NCBI GenBank assembly: GCA_020634215.1
Contig: JACKCD010000064.1
Coordinates: 1-31,686, forward strand
DNA: 31,686 bases
Reading direction: 5' to 3'
DNA from: Ardenticatenaceae bacterium
GTDB taxonomy: Bacteria; Chloroflexota; Anaerolineae; Promineifilales; Promineifilaceae
The position numbers and the translations under genes were made by a program. Shown here one piece after another: positions 1 to 7,009 of the stretch. Position 1 is the first letter of the stretch. Each line of letters begins with the position of its first letter. The notes beneath the pieces are model-generated. The model saw nothing but the letters and a program-made list of their open reading frames with translations. It made no database searches and was not told where the DNA came from.

Positions 1-957
1 GACGATAAGAATGAGACGACTTTCGGGCTGGAGTTGGTCGAAGCGGGGGAGTCCTGCAAAACCGGCCGTTCGCGCCGACACCGACTGAAACCAGGTTCGC
101 ACCAGTTGGCTGCCCAATGGCACATCTACTAGAACCCCATGCGTGGCTTCGGGTAGCCATAGCCCTACCCAGCCTAGCACAATCAAAAAGGCAACCACGG
201 CCAGCGTGAGCCGGGTGTGGAGGGAAAAGCGGCGACGCCAGCGCCAGGTGAATAGCTCGGACAGTACGGGAATGCCCAATGCTCCTAGTCCAATAAGGGT
301 TCCTAGCACAATGAGGGTAAAGTTGTCGCTGGGAACGCCATCGGGATATTGGGGCAGGCCGTTGAAGAGGTCAAACCCGGCGTTGCAAAAGGCGGAGACG
401 GCGTGGAAGATGGCGTAGAAAAAAACGTGGTCAAGATCAACCGTGCCACTGAGCCACCATTTCCAAAAGAGCAAAAAGGCACCGCTGCCCTCAATAACTA
501 AAATGCCGATAAGCGACCGCTTGAGGACTTTCATAATCGCTTCAGGGGTGTCGAGGCCGAGGGAGCTGGACAGAGCGAGGCGATCCATGAGGGAGACGCG
601 GCGGCGTATGATGCGGAGGGCGGCGGCAGCGGCAAACATATAGCCGACACCGCCAAACTGGATGAGCAGCAGCAGGACGATTTGCCCAGCAAAGGTGAGG
701 TCACGCCCAGCGGCGATGGTAGAAAGACCGGTGACGGTAAGGGCGGAGGTGGCGGTGAAGAAGGCTTGCATGAAGGTTAAACGGCCGTTAACCCCCATCC
801 CCGGCAACATCAACAGCAGCGTCCCCACCACCACCATTCCCGCCAACCCCAGCACAATCCGCGTTGCCACTTCAATCCGGCGTTTAGTTGGCCGCTGATG
901 CCCATTACCCGCCAAATAATGCAGATCACGATGTTGAAAATTGGGGTGATGTTTCAT
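1..957 (-). CDS. ktrB: KtrB/TrkH-family potassium transporter subunit (3' end outside window)
   Basis: Membrane-embedded K+ translocating subunit, working with the cytosolic KtrA encoded just upstream. The visible 319 codons run without a stop from an ATG at 957 to the window edge; the family is usually about 450 residues, so the C-terminal third is missing. Seen: a basic cytosolic N-terminus (TKRR), then hydrophobic helices and repeated P-loop-like segments: TATSALTVTGL after the first helix, HAVSAFCNAGFDLF in the second repeat, and SVSARTAGF in the third, near the window edge. These match the pore-loop/filter segments of the SKT superfamily. The start overlaps the ktrA stop as ATGA, so the two are probably translationally coupled. 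One AACGGCCGTT copy (780) is read as Asn-Gly-Arg. KtrB rather than TrkH is inferred from the single-domain KtrA partner. Confidence 0.9.
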   Translation of the reverse strand, partial: MKHHPNFQHRDLHYLAGNGHQRPTKRRIEVATRIVLGLAGMVVVGTLLLMLPGMGVNGRLTFMQAFFTATSALTVTGLSTIAAGRDLTFAGQIVLLLLIQFGGVGYMFAAAAALRIIRRRVSLMDRLALSSSLGLDTPEAIMKVLKRSLIGILVIEGSGAFLLFWKWWLSGTVDLDHVFFYAIFHAVSAFCNAGFDLFNGLPQYPDGVPSDNFTLIVLGTLIGLGALGIPVLSELFTWRWRRRFSLHTRLTLAVVAFLIVLGWVGLWLPEATHGVLVDVPLGSQLVRTWFQSVSARTAGFAGLPRFDQLQPESRLILIV

Positions 958-1622
958 GACAATTCGGCAAACCGCGCAATCCGCTCGTTGCGCCCCAGCA
1001 CCACCAGCACATCATCAGGATTTAGCACAAAATCAGCCCGTGGCGACACCGTTAAATCATCACCCCGCTTCACCAGCAGCACACTCACCCCGTACCTTTT
1101 CCGCAAATCCAACTCCACCAAACTTTTCCAGGCCAGGCTGTGGGGCATCAACAGCTCTACCAAGCTGTGTTCCGGCCCCAACGTCAATTTTTCCAGCAAA
1201 TTGGGGGTTGCCAGTTCGTCAGCCAGCCGCCGTCCGGCATCAATCTCCGGCTGGATCACCCGGTCGGCTCCCACCTTGAGCAAAATATCCCGCTGGCGAT
1301 AGGTGGGGGCTTTACAAATGACGTGGCGCACCCCCACCGCTTTGAGGGCAACGGTTGTCAGAACATTGCTTTCAAAATCGGAGCCGATGGCAACAACGGC
1401 CGTTTCAAACGAGGCCATATCCACCGCCCGCAGCGCATCCTCATTGGTGGCATCCAGCGCCACCGCCTGCGTAATATGATCCGCCATGTGCTGCACCAAA
1501 TGCTCACTGCGGTCAATGCCCAGCACCGTATGCCCCTGTTCTTCCAGCCGCAGCGCCACATTGCTGCCAAACCGCCCCAGCCCAATCACCACAAATTCTT
1601 GTTTACTGCTTCGTCTTACCAT
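954..1622 (-). CDS. ktrA: KtrA/TrkA-type potassium uptake regulatory protein (RCK domain)
   Basis: Cytosolic nucleotide-binding gating subunit of a Ktr K+ channel. 222 residues, the usual size of single-RCK KtrA and half that of two-domain TrkA. The N-terminal Rossmann fold shows GLGRFGSNVALRLEEQGH followed by the acidic strand end LGID; the C-terminal part, ending in DDVLVVLGRNERIARF, fits a TrkA_C domain. I start at 1622 (MVRRSSK), preceded by AGAAGAAAG; the open frame extends to 1736, but those extra codons come from a hairpin repeat and are unlikely to be translated. Co-directional with ktrB, with a four-base ATGA overlap. Confidence 0.93.
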   Translation of the reverse strand: MVRRSSKQEFVVIGLGRFGSNVALRLEEQGHTVLGIDRSEHLVQHMADHITQAVALDATNEDALRAVDMASFETAVVAIGSDFESNVLTTVALKAVGVRHVICKAPTYRQRDILLKVGADRVIQPEIDAGRRLADELATPNLLEKLTLGPEHSLVELLMPHSLAWKSLVELDLRKRYGVSVLLVKRGDDLTVSPRADFVLNPDDVLVVLGRNERIARFAELS

Positions 1623-1656
1623 CTTTCTTCTAAATTTTCTGCCTTTGTTTTGTCTT

Positions 1657-1734
1657 GTAGGGCGTAGGGAGTAGGGCGTGGGGTGTAAACAGTCTCCCCA
1701 CACCTTACTCCCTACACCCCACGCCCCTACTCCC
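1657..1734. repeat. Intergenic tandem-word hairpin, GTAGGGCGT type
   Basis: Left arm repeats GTAGGG(C/A)GT-like words (1657-1686); right arm (1696-1734) carries the complementary CCCTAC/CCCACGCCC words, with a short centre. It lies between divergent ktrA (minus) and the 284-aa gene (plus), so it is in both 5' leaders, not a terminator position for either. Confidence 0.85.
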
Positions 1735-1797
1735 ATTTGCCGACGACGTTGTTTTCAAGATACAATCTCAGGGATTTATCCAAGAGGTGGAATTGTA

Positions 1798-2652
1798 ATG
1801 AATAATCTTCTTTTAGAACAGCTACAGGCGGCGCAACAGCAGTTGGCTCCGCAGTTCAAGGCGTTGAAGGTGGCGACAGGGGCTTTGCAAACGGCCGTTA
1901 AAACCGCCAACACCGACAAACCCGAAGCCCTCGCCATGCAAAAAGCATTGGTGAAGCTACAACAAGCGGCCGACTTAGTGGATGATGAGATGGTAAAAAC
2001 GGCCGTTGCCACCTTTGCCCACGACACCCAGCAAGCCCTCGATGCCCTCGCCTTTGAATTTGCCCGCGACGTAAAAGATGCTTTTGCAGCCCAAGGGCAG
2101 ACCGTAAACGGCCGTCCGCCCACCCTCGCCATCGGCGACTTCGTTCTCAACATAGACATTGCCACCCGCAAAGCCCAATGGCTCTATGGCAAGGAAGAAC
2201 TCACCCGCCCCATGCCCCTCAGCGTTTCGGCACTGCTCAAAGCCTACGGTCAGCAGCAAAAAGCACTCATTCAGCGTGATGCCGACCCCAAATTTTTGCC
2301 CGAACTATACCAAGCGTGGCGCAACCTGATGGACGAGCGCACCCGCGCCCCCGCTGGCAACCGGCTCAACCTGATTGACACCTACAACAAAATGACGCTG
2401 AACCGGCAAAACGCCCGCTTCTGGAACGCCCCCTCCCGCAGCACCTTCAAAGATTACCCACGCCCCATTTTCGTCCGCGATCTGGTGCTGGCACAGGACA
2501 GCCCCACCGTTAGCAGCAACGGCCAAACATTCCGCCTGCGCCTGGGCGTGGCAACCAAGAGCAACGCTGGCAACGCCAACCGCAGCGTTTGGCTCCCCAG
2601 CAGCCCCGTTGCGGGTGACTACTACAGCGATATTACGTTTGAGGAAATTTAA
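1798..2652 (+). CDS. Unrecognised 284-aa protein, first gene of the ATPase-helicase cluster
   Basis: I do not recognise the family. Residues 1 to about 110 are Ala/Gln/Lys-rich, predicted helical with coiled-coil character. The middle contains GDFVLNIDIATRKAQWLYG and a helical stretch rich in Gln, Trp and Asn; the C-terminal third has the look of a small beta domain (FRLRLGVATKS, ending in an acidic DITFEEI). No signal peptide, membrane segment or catalytic motif is visible, so a structural or adaptor role is possible but unproven. Start ATG 1798 follows AGAGGTGG; the longer open frame from 1678 crosses a hairpin repeat and is rejected. Its stop overlaps the next ATG by one base (TAATG), so it is co-translated with the first BrxD-like ATPase. 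It contains two AACGGCCGTT copies (1890, 1998), both read as Thr-Ala-Val. Confidence 0.8.
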   Translation: MNNLLLEQLQAAQQQLAPQFKALKVATGALQTAVKTANTDKPEALAMQKALVKLQQAADLVDDEMVKTAVATFAHDTQQALDALAFEFARDVKDAFAAQGQTVNGRPPTLAIGDFVLNIDIATRKAQWLYGKEELTRPMPLSVSALLKAYGQQQKALIQRDADPKFLPELYQAWRNLMDERTRAPAGNRLNLIDTYNKMTLNRQNARFWNAPSRSTFKDYPRPIFVRDLVLAQDSPTVSSNGQTFRLRLGVATKSNAGNANRSVWLPSSPVAGDYYSDITFEEI

Positions 2653-3977
2653 TGAGTAGGCGGGGAAAAACGGCCGTTTTTCCCTCTCACACCCAACCTA
2701 TGTCCCTAACCAAACCCCTCGCCCGCCACATCATCGAAACCCTCGGCAGCTCCGGCACCCCGCCCCAGCGCGGCATCCAATATTTCAACGTCGGCAACAG
2801 CTCCCTGCTCGATGCCCTCAACGATTTCTACCTCTCGTCCTACCTGCAAGACGGCGGAGCCACCTACAAAATGGTCATTGGCGACTACGGCAGCGGCAAA
2901 TCCCACTTCCTCTACTGCCTGCGCGACCTTGCATGGGCCAAGGGGTTTGCCGTGGTCAAAGTAGACCTCAGCCCCACCGAAACCCCCTACAACGACCAAA
3001 AAGAGGTGTACGCCGCCGTCGCCCGCAACATCATTTGGCATGAAACCAACGAAGCCGTCACCGACGAACAAGGGCTGACCCGCTTTTTGGATGGCACGTT
3101 GACGCGCATCATTGGCGAGGAACCGAGCCTGGAAACGGCCAACCACCCCAACTACCGCGCCCTGGTGGACACGCTGGAGGAGACGGTGGTGGACAGTGGA
3201 GCTTATAAAACGGCCGTTATTGCCTACCTCGAAGCCCGCATCCGTGACCAAGAAACCCGCCTCGAAGCCCTCACCCGCTGGCTCATGGGCGAATCCACCA
3301 CCCCCGCCGACACCAAAACCCTGCGCGAAATCGGTGTCACCGGCAAAATCAACCGCCCCAACGCCTTCCGCATGTTGCGCTCCCTCACCCAAATCATCCG
3401 CGCCCTCTCCTACAGCGGCCTCCTCCTCCTCTTCGACGAAGTAGACCGCATGGCAAGCATCGGCGGCAAAGCAGAAAAGCTCGCCACCGACAACCTGCGC
3501 GAAGTCATAGACCGCACCCGCGACGACATGCCCGGAGCGATGTTTGTCTACGCTGTACCGCCCCAATTCATCAACGATGTCGTCCCGCGCTACCCCGCCC
3601 TGCAACAGCGCGTTCGCGCCCCCGGCCGCTTCTCCCGCACCAACCATTTCAGCCCCCTCATCAGCCTCGAACACCTTGACCTAGCCGAAGATGCCCTCAT
3701 GCTCGCCATCGGCGAAAAGCTGCTGCCCATTTACGAGATGGCCTTCGATGCCACCCTTGACCATGCCATCCAATACGCCAACGCCGCCATCCTCGCCAAC
3801 GTCGCCCGCGACATATTTCTCGATGTCAGCCACCGCCGCCTCTTTGTCAAAGCGTTCGTCACCGAACTTTCCCGCCAACACCACAGCCAGCAACACACCC
3901 TCACCGAAGAAGAGGCCATGTCAATCATGCGCGGCCAGGTGGATGAACTAAGCGGCGGCGAAACACGGCCGTTTTAA
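2652..3977 (+). CDS. BrxC/BrxD-like (DUF2791) P-loop ATPase, copy 1
   Basis: AAA-like NTPase of the family found in BREX/Pgl phage-defence systems (BrxD is about 430 residues; this is 441). Walker A is GDYGSGKSH at residues 77-85; Walker B is LLLLFDEVD, with Asp262 and Glu263. Between them lies RWLMGE, also seen in the next gene. FVYAVPPQF and ALQQRVRAPGRFSRTN downstream fit the sensor and arginine-finger region. No transmembrane or signal segment. I choose ATG 2652 because GAGGA sits six bases upstream inside the preceding gene; ATG 2700 is possible, since the first 16 codons include a 22-bp palindrome (2663-2684). Known of the family: ATP-driven DNA-associated remodelling is suspected, but its mechanism is poorly defined. 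Assignment to a DUF2791-type ATPase is firm; a defence role is inferred. Confidence 0.85.
   Translation: MSRRGKTAVFPSHTQPMSLTKPLARHIIETLGSSGTPPQRGIQYFNVGNSSLLDALNDFYLSSYLQDGGATYKMVIGDYGSGKSHFLYCLRDLAWAKGFAVVKVDLSPTETPYNDQKEVYAAVARNIIWHETNEAVTDEQGLTRFLDGTLTRIIGEEPSLETANHPNYRALVDTLEETVVDSGAYKTAVIAYLEARIRDQETRLEALTRWLMGESTTPADTKTLREIGVTGKINRPNAFRMLRSLTQIIRALSYSGLLLLFDEVDRMASIGGKAEKLATDNLREVIDRTRDDMPGAMFVYAVPPQFINDVVPRYPALQQRVRAPGRFSRTNHFSPLISLEHLDLAEDALMLAIGEKLLPIYEMAFDATLDHAIQYANAAILANVARDIFLDVSHRRLFVKAFVTELSRQHHSQQHTLTEEEAMSIMRGQVDELSGGETRPF
2663..2684. repeat. Longest copy of the dispersed AACGGCCGTT palindrome
   Basis: A 22-bp perfect palindrome: the core CGGCCG flanked by AAAAA/TTTTT and GGG/CCC. 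It is the most extended of about 40 exact AACGGCCGTT copies found by eye, starting at 780, 1395, 1890, 1998, 2669, 3209, 5321, 6182, 6710, 7544, 7807, 8294, 8710, 8978, 9805, 12588, 13169, 14086, 14374, 14635, 14905, 15491, 16686, 17936, 19173, 20187, 20541, 21697, 22208, 24886, 25375, 25453, 26191, 26636, 26769, 28137, 28563, 28884, 30126 and 30840. All lie in coding sequence; the longest gap is 9805-12588, covering ftsH. Confidence 0.95.
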
Positions 3978-3984
3978 AAAGAAG

Positions 3985-4048
3985 AGATTAGAGATTAGAG
4001 ATTGGAGATTGTTCACCCTCTCCAATCTTCAATCTCCAATCTCCAATC
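3985..4048. repeat. Intergenic tandem-word hairpin, GATTGGAGATT type, copy 1
   Basis: Left arm of repeated GATTAGA/GATTGGA words, right arm of CCAATCT/CAATCTC words, about ten-base centre. It fills the gap between the two BrxD-like ATPases and ends three bases before the ATG at 4052, leaving that gene without a visible Shine-Dalgarno sequence. Confidence 0.9.
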
Positions 4049-4051
4049 CCT

Positions 4052-5443
4052 ATGATCGGCGAACTCGTCCACCACCCCCAATTCGGCTCCGGCCAAATCG
4101 TGGCCCTGTACCGCAACGGCAACGACTGGCTGGTGCGCTTCGACAGCGGCCTACGCTTCCGCCGCCCCCGCCACGAATTTAGCGGCCAAAATGAACCCGT
4201 TATGAAAGAACCAGCCCCCATTTTTATCGTCCCCGACAGTACCCCCATGCCGCAAAACCAGTTTGAGGCGCGGCAGCTCATTGAAGCCCTTCGCACCGGC
4301 ATTGCCCCCGCCCAACACGTCCGCGACCTCACCATTGGGCTAAAAACCGAGCGCAAAACGCTGGTTGCCGGGCTAAACAAGGCACACCAGACGGGCGGCT
4401 CGGCGTTTGCCGTTGTCGGCGAATATGGGTTTGGCAAAAGCCACATTGTTGAACTCACGGCGCAAGATGCCCTATCGCGCAATTTTTTGGTCGCCACCAC
4501 CAGCTTAGATCTACAAGAATTACCGCCCCATCGTTCCTTCGATATCTACAGCAGCCTGATGCAAACCCTGCGCTACCCCGACACCGATGAGCGCGGTTTG
4601 ACTCCCTTGCTCACCCAGCATGGCCTAAAACCAGAGGTGCGGGAAAAGCTGGCAACGCTTTCCCCCGCCGAGCTTGACCCGCTGGTTGTGGCGTTGGAAG
4701 CGCTAAACAACACCTCCTCGTCGCGCCAGCGCAAGCGGTGGCAAGAGTGGCTGATGGGTGGTCGGCGCGTGGCAACGATGAACAAGGCGATGCCTCGCGG
4801 CAGCAAATTCCCCTCCATCTATAAAGTCGGCAACAACGCCCGCCAAATTGCCTATCTGTTGAGCGGGGTTAGCGCCCTGGCGCGGTTGGCAAACTACAGC
4901 GGGCTGTGTGTGCTGATTGACGAAGCGGAAAGCTATTCGCTGCTGCGCCCGTACCAACGGCCGAAAGCGGGGCAGTTTTTTAGCGCGGTGATCTATGCCG
5001 CCCTGCGGGAACAGCAAAACCGCATCACTGCCGATTCGCTGCCGCAGCACCGCTGGCGGGCGTACCCACCGGCGTATGGGCAAGGGCAGTCGCTCTTTTT
5101 CCTCTTTACCGTCACCCACAGCGACAACCGAATGCCGCTGGAGGAGTGGCTGGATGCCGAGCAAATTTTGCTGCTGGAGCCGCACCACACGCCGCAGGAG
5201 ATTGGGCAGTTTTTGGAAAAGGCGCTGCATTACCACGCGCTGGCGTATGGCTATGAGCCGGCCGACCGGCAGCGGCAGGTGCGGCGTGGGGCGGCGGAGG
5301 AGTTGGCGTTGGGGATGAGAAACGGCCGTTTGTCCATCCGCAGCACCGTCCGCCTCGCCGTCGAACTATACGACCTCCTCCACCTTCACCCCGATTACGA
5401 TGTCGCCACCCTCCTCGCCGAACTCCGCGAGCAGATGAGATAA
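4052..5443 (+). CDS. BrxC/BrxD-like P-loop ATPase, copy 2, with N-terminal Tudor/SH3-like domain
   Basis: 463 residues. Residues 1-45 (VHHPQFGSGQIV, then WLVRFDSGLRF) resemble the small beta-barrel Tudor-like domain at the C-terminus of UvrD/PcrA helicases, which binds RNA polymerase or other protein partners. A linker follows, then the ATPase: Walker A GEYGFGKSH at 123-131, a WLMG motif near 233, Walker B CVLIDEAE with Asp291/Glu292. It shares layout and motifs with the preceding ATPase but is clearly diverged, so a heteromeric ATPase ring is plausible (inference). The start codon directly follows a hairpin repeat and lacks a clear ribosome site; no other in-frame ATG explains the N-terminal domain better. 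Nine bases separate its stop from the next gene. Confidence 0.83.
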   Translation: MIGELVHHPQFGSGQIVALYRNGNDWLVRFDSGLRFRRPRHEFSGQNEPVMKEPAPIFIVPDSTPMPQNQFEARQLIEALRTGIAPAQHVRDLTIGLKTERKTLVAGLNKAHQTGGSAFAVVGEYGFGKSHIVELTAQDALSRNFLVATTSLDLQELPPHRSFDIYSSLMQTLRYPDTDERGLTPLLTQHGLKPEVREKLATLSPAELDPLVVALEALNNTSSSRQRKRWQEWLMGGRRVATMNKAMPRGSKFPSIYKVGNNARQIAYLLSGVSALARLANYSGLCVLIDEAESYSLLRPYQRPKAGQFFSAVIYAALREQQNRITADSLPQHRWRAYPPAYGQGQSLFFLFTVTHSDNRMPLEEWLDAEQILLLEPHHTPQEIGQFLEKALHYHALAYGYEPADRQRQVRRGAAEELALGMRNGRLSIRSTVRLAVELYDLLHLHPDYDVATLLAELREQMR

Positions 5444-5452
5444 AAAGAAAAG

Positions 5453-5743
5453 ATGAGTCAATCACCAGCAAAACAAGCTTTAGAAAACGATCTGCTTGAA
5501 CAGGCCGCAACCATCCGTTATGTTGAACGCGCCTTTCTCACTGCCCAGCTATCCAAATACAGTGCCCTGCTCTTCACCCTCATCGCACTCCTTCTCACCC
5601 CGCTGCTTGACACGATCTGGCCCGTTGTACCAGGTGCCATTTGGCTCATCCTTGCCTACCATCGGCAAAAAGCCGCTGCCGACAAGCTGGTCGAATTAGA
5701 GCGCGACCAAATTGCCATCCAGAAAAAGCTGACGGATTCTTAG
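5453..5743 (+). CDS. Small two-helix membrane protein
   Basis: 96 residues, no recognised family. Residues 1-33 are a charged amphipathic helix, about 34-52 and 54-69 are hydrophobic and separated by a Pro/Asp turn (LLDTIWPVVPGA), and the C-terminal 25 residues form a charged helix (VELERDQIAIQKKL). This is a hairpin membrane protein with both ends probably cytosolic. It sits nine bases after the second ATPase and seven before the beta-helix gene, with purine-rich AAAAGAAAAG before its ATG, so it is probably in the same transcript. It could anchor the ATPases to the membrane, but nothing in the sequence proves this. Confidence 0.75.
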   Translation: MSQSPAKQALENDLLEQAATIRYVERAFLTAQLSKYSALLFTLIALLLTPLLDTIWPVVPGAIWLILAYHRQKAAADKLVELERDQIAIQKKLTDS

Positions 5744-5750
5744 AAACATC

Positions 5751-6944
5751 ATGAACCGCCGCACCTTCCTCCACAACCTCGGCCTTGCCGCCCTCGGCAG
5801 TTCCGTGGGAGCCGCCGCCGAACCCACCGCCACTGAGCAAGTTTATTTACCTATCGTCCGCACCGCGCCCGGCATTCAATCTATCTTGGTGGCGGCGGCC
5901 AATGCCCCCGATAGCCTCAAAGAAGTTGCCCATTACCAATGCGACGGAACGGCCGATCAGCAAGAGATCAACCAAGCCATCCAAGATTTGGGCAGCGTGG
6001 GGGGGCTGGTGCAGCTTAGTGAAGGCACGTTTAACTGCACGGGAGCCGTTCGGCTGAACGCCAACGTAACGCTTGCTGGCAAGGGGCGGGCGACTGTTTT
6101 AAAGGCGTTTGGCAGTTGGGCGGCATTTGACGGTACCACGCCTGGTGCATTGGTTGAGCCGGTGCATGATGGGGTGGAAAAAACGGCCGTTTTCTCCCTC
6201 ACCCTCCACGGCAACCGCTACAACAACCAAGCCAACGTCAAAGGCGTCTACTACAACATCACCCGCAAAGACGACTTTGCCGAAGGCCCCGATGCCGCCC
6301 ACACCTTTAGCCACCTCTACATCACTCTCACCCAAGACCACGGCTTCCACATCACCGGCACCCACATGCGCGGCTGCCAAATCAGCCACGTTCGCGTCTT
6401 CAACGTAGGCAACGAAGGCGAAAACGAAGCGCATGGCTTTTTGGTCGAATGCCCCGACAACTTCTTCAACCAGTGCGAATGCGGCAGCAGCAGCGGCAGC
6501 GGCTTTTTTGTCAACGGCACCAATCTCCACTTTGTTAACTGCAAAAGCTGGTACTCCGACCTCTCTGGCTGGCAAATTCGTAAACCACGCGGCCAATTCT
6601 CCGCCTGTGAAGCCCAGGACAACGCCCAGCACGGCTTCTACATCACCACCGGCCCCACCTCACTGGTTGGCTGCCATGCGGATTCTAACAGTTGGAATGA
6701 GGTGAATAAAACGGCCGTTTACGACGGCTTCCACATCCCCTGGGGCAACCACATCCAGCTCATCGGCTGCAGTGCCTATGACAAAAACGAAGGCGGGCGC
6801 GGCCACTGGCAGCGATACGGCTTCTTTGTCGGCAGCAGTGCCGACCACTGCCAAATCATTGCCACCGCCGCTAACAACGCCACCGCCCCCACCGGCGGCA
6901 ACGGCATTGGCAACGCCGCTAACCTCATCATGGTTGCCGGTTAA
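5751..6944 (+). CDS. Tat-exported right-handed beta-helix (pectate-lyase-like) protein
   Basis: 397 residues. The N-terminus MNRRTFLHNLGLAALGSS is a twin-arginine signal with a short hydrophobic core, so the protein is predicted to be exported folded. The sequence DGTADQQEINQAIQDL resembles the start of pectate_lyase_3/GH28-type domains, followed by VQLSEGTFNCTG and strand repeats in which xVxNCxSW, xxACEAQDN and xLVGCHADSN-like rungs recur. Catalytic residues of a particular lyase or hydrolase cannot be assigned, so it may be a carbohydrate-binding or structural beta helix. Odd: an exported carbohydrate-type protein sits inside a cluster of cytosolic ATPases and a helicase, in tight spacing (seven bases upstream, 65 downstream). 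Two AACGGCCGTT copies (6182, 6710). Confidence 0.82.
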   Translation: MNRRTFLHNLGLAALGSSVGAAAEPTATEQVYLPIVRTAPGIQSILVAAANAPDSLKEVAHYQCDGTADQQEINQAIQDLGSVGGLVQLSEGTFNCTGAVRLNANVTLAGKGRATVLKAFGSWAAFDGTTPGALVEPVHDGVEKTAVFSLTLHGNRYNNQANVKGVYYNITRKDDFAEGPDAAHTFSHLYITLTQDHGFHITGTHMRGCQISHVRVFNVGNEGENEAHGFLVECPDNFFNQCECGSSSGSGFFVNGTNLHFVNCKSWYSDLSGWQIRKPRGQFSACEAQDNAQHGFYITTGPTSLVGCHADSNSWNEVNKTAVYDGFHIPWGNHIQLIGCSAYDKNEGGRGHWQRYGFFVGSSADHCQIIATAANNATAPTGGNGIGNAANLIMVAG

Positions 6945-7009
6945 GCTGTGTTATACTAATCGAAGGTAACGACTGACTCAATCGGTGAGGGCAACAATAT
7001 GTCAAGAAG

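Noticed and set aside
1678..1797. Upstream extension of the 284-aa gene, and the matching extension of ktrA to 1736
   Set aside because: Both are translations of one hairpin repeat; better ribosome sites exist at the internal ATGs.
2706..3674. 322-codon open frame on the minus strand inside the first ATPase
   Set aside because: Antisense to a gene with clear Walker motifs; low-complexity Gly/Val/Ala-rich product and no ribosome site. Codon-bias shadow.
5751..6944. A defined pectate lyase or polygalacturonase
   Set aside because: Fold-level features are visible but not the catalytic residues of either enzyme.
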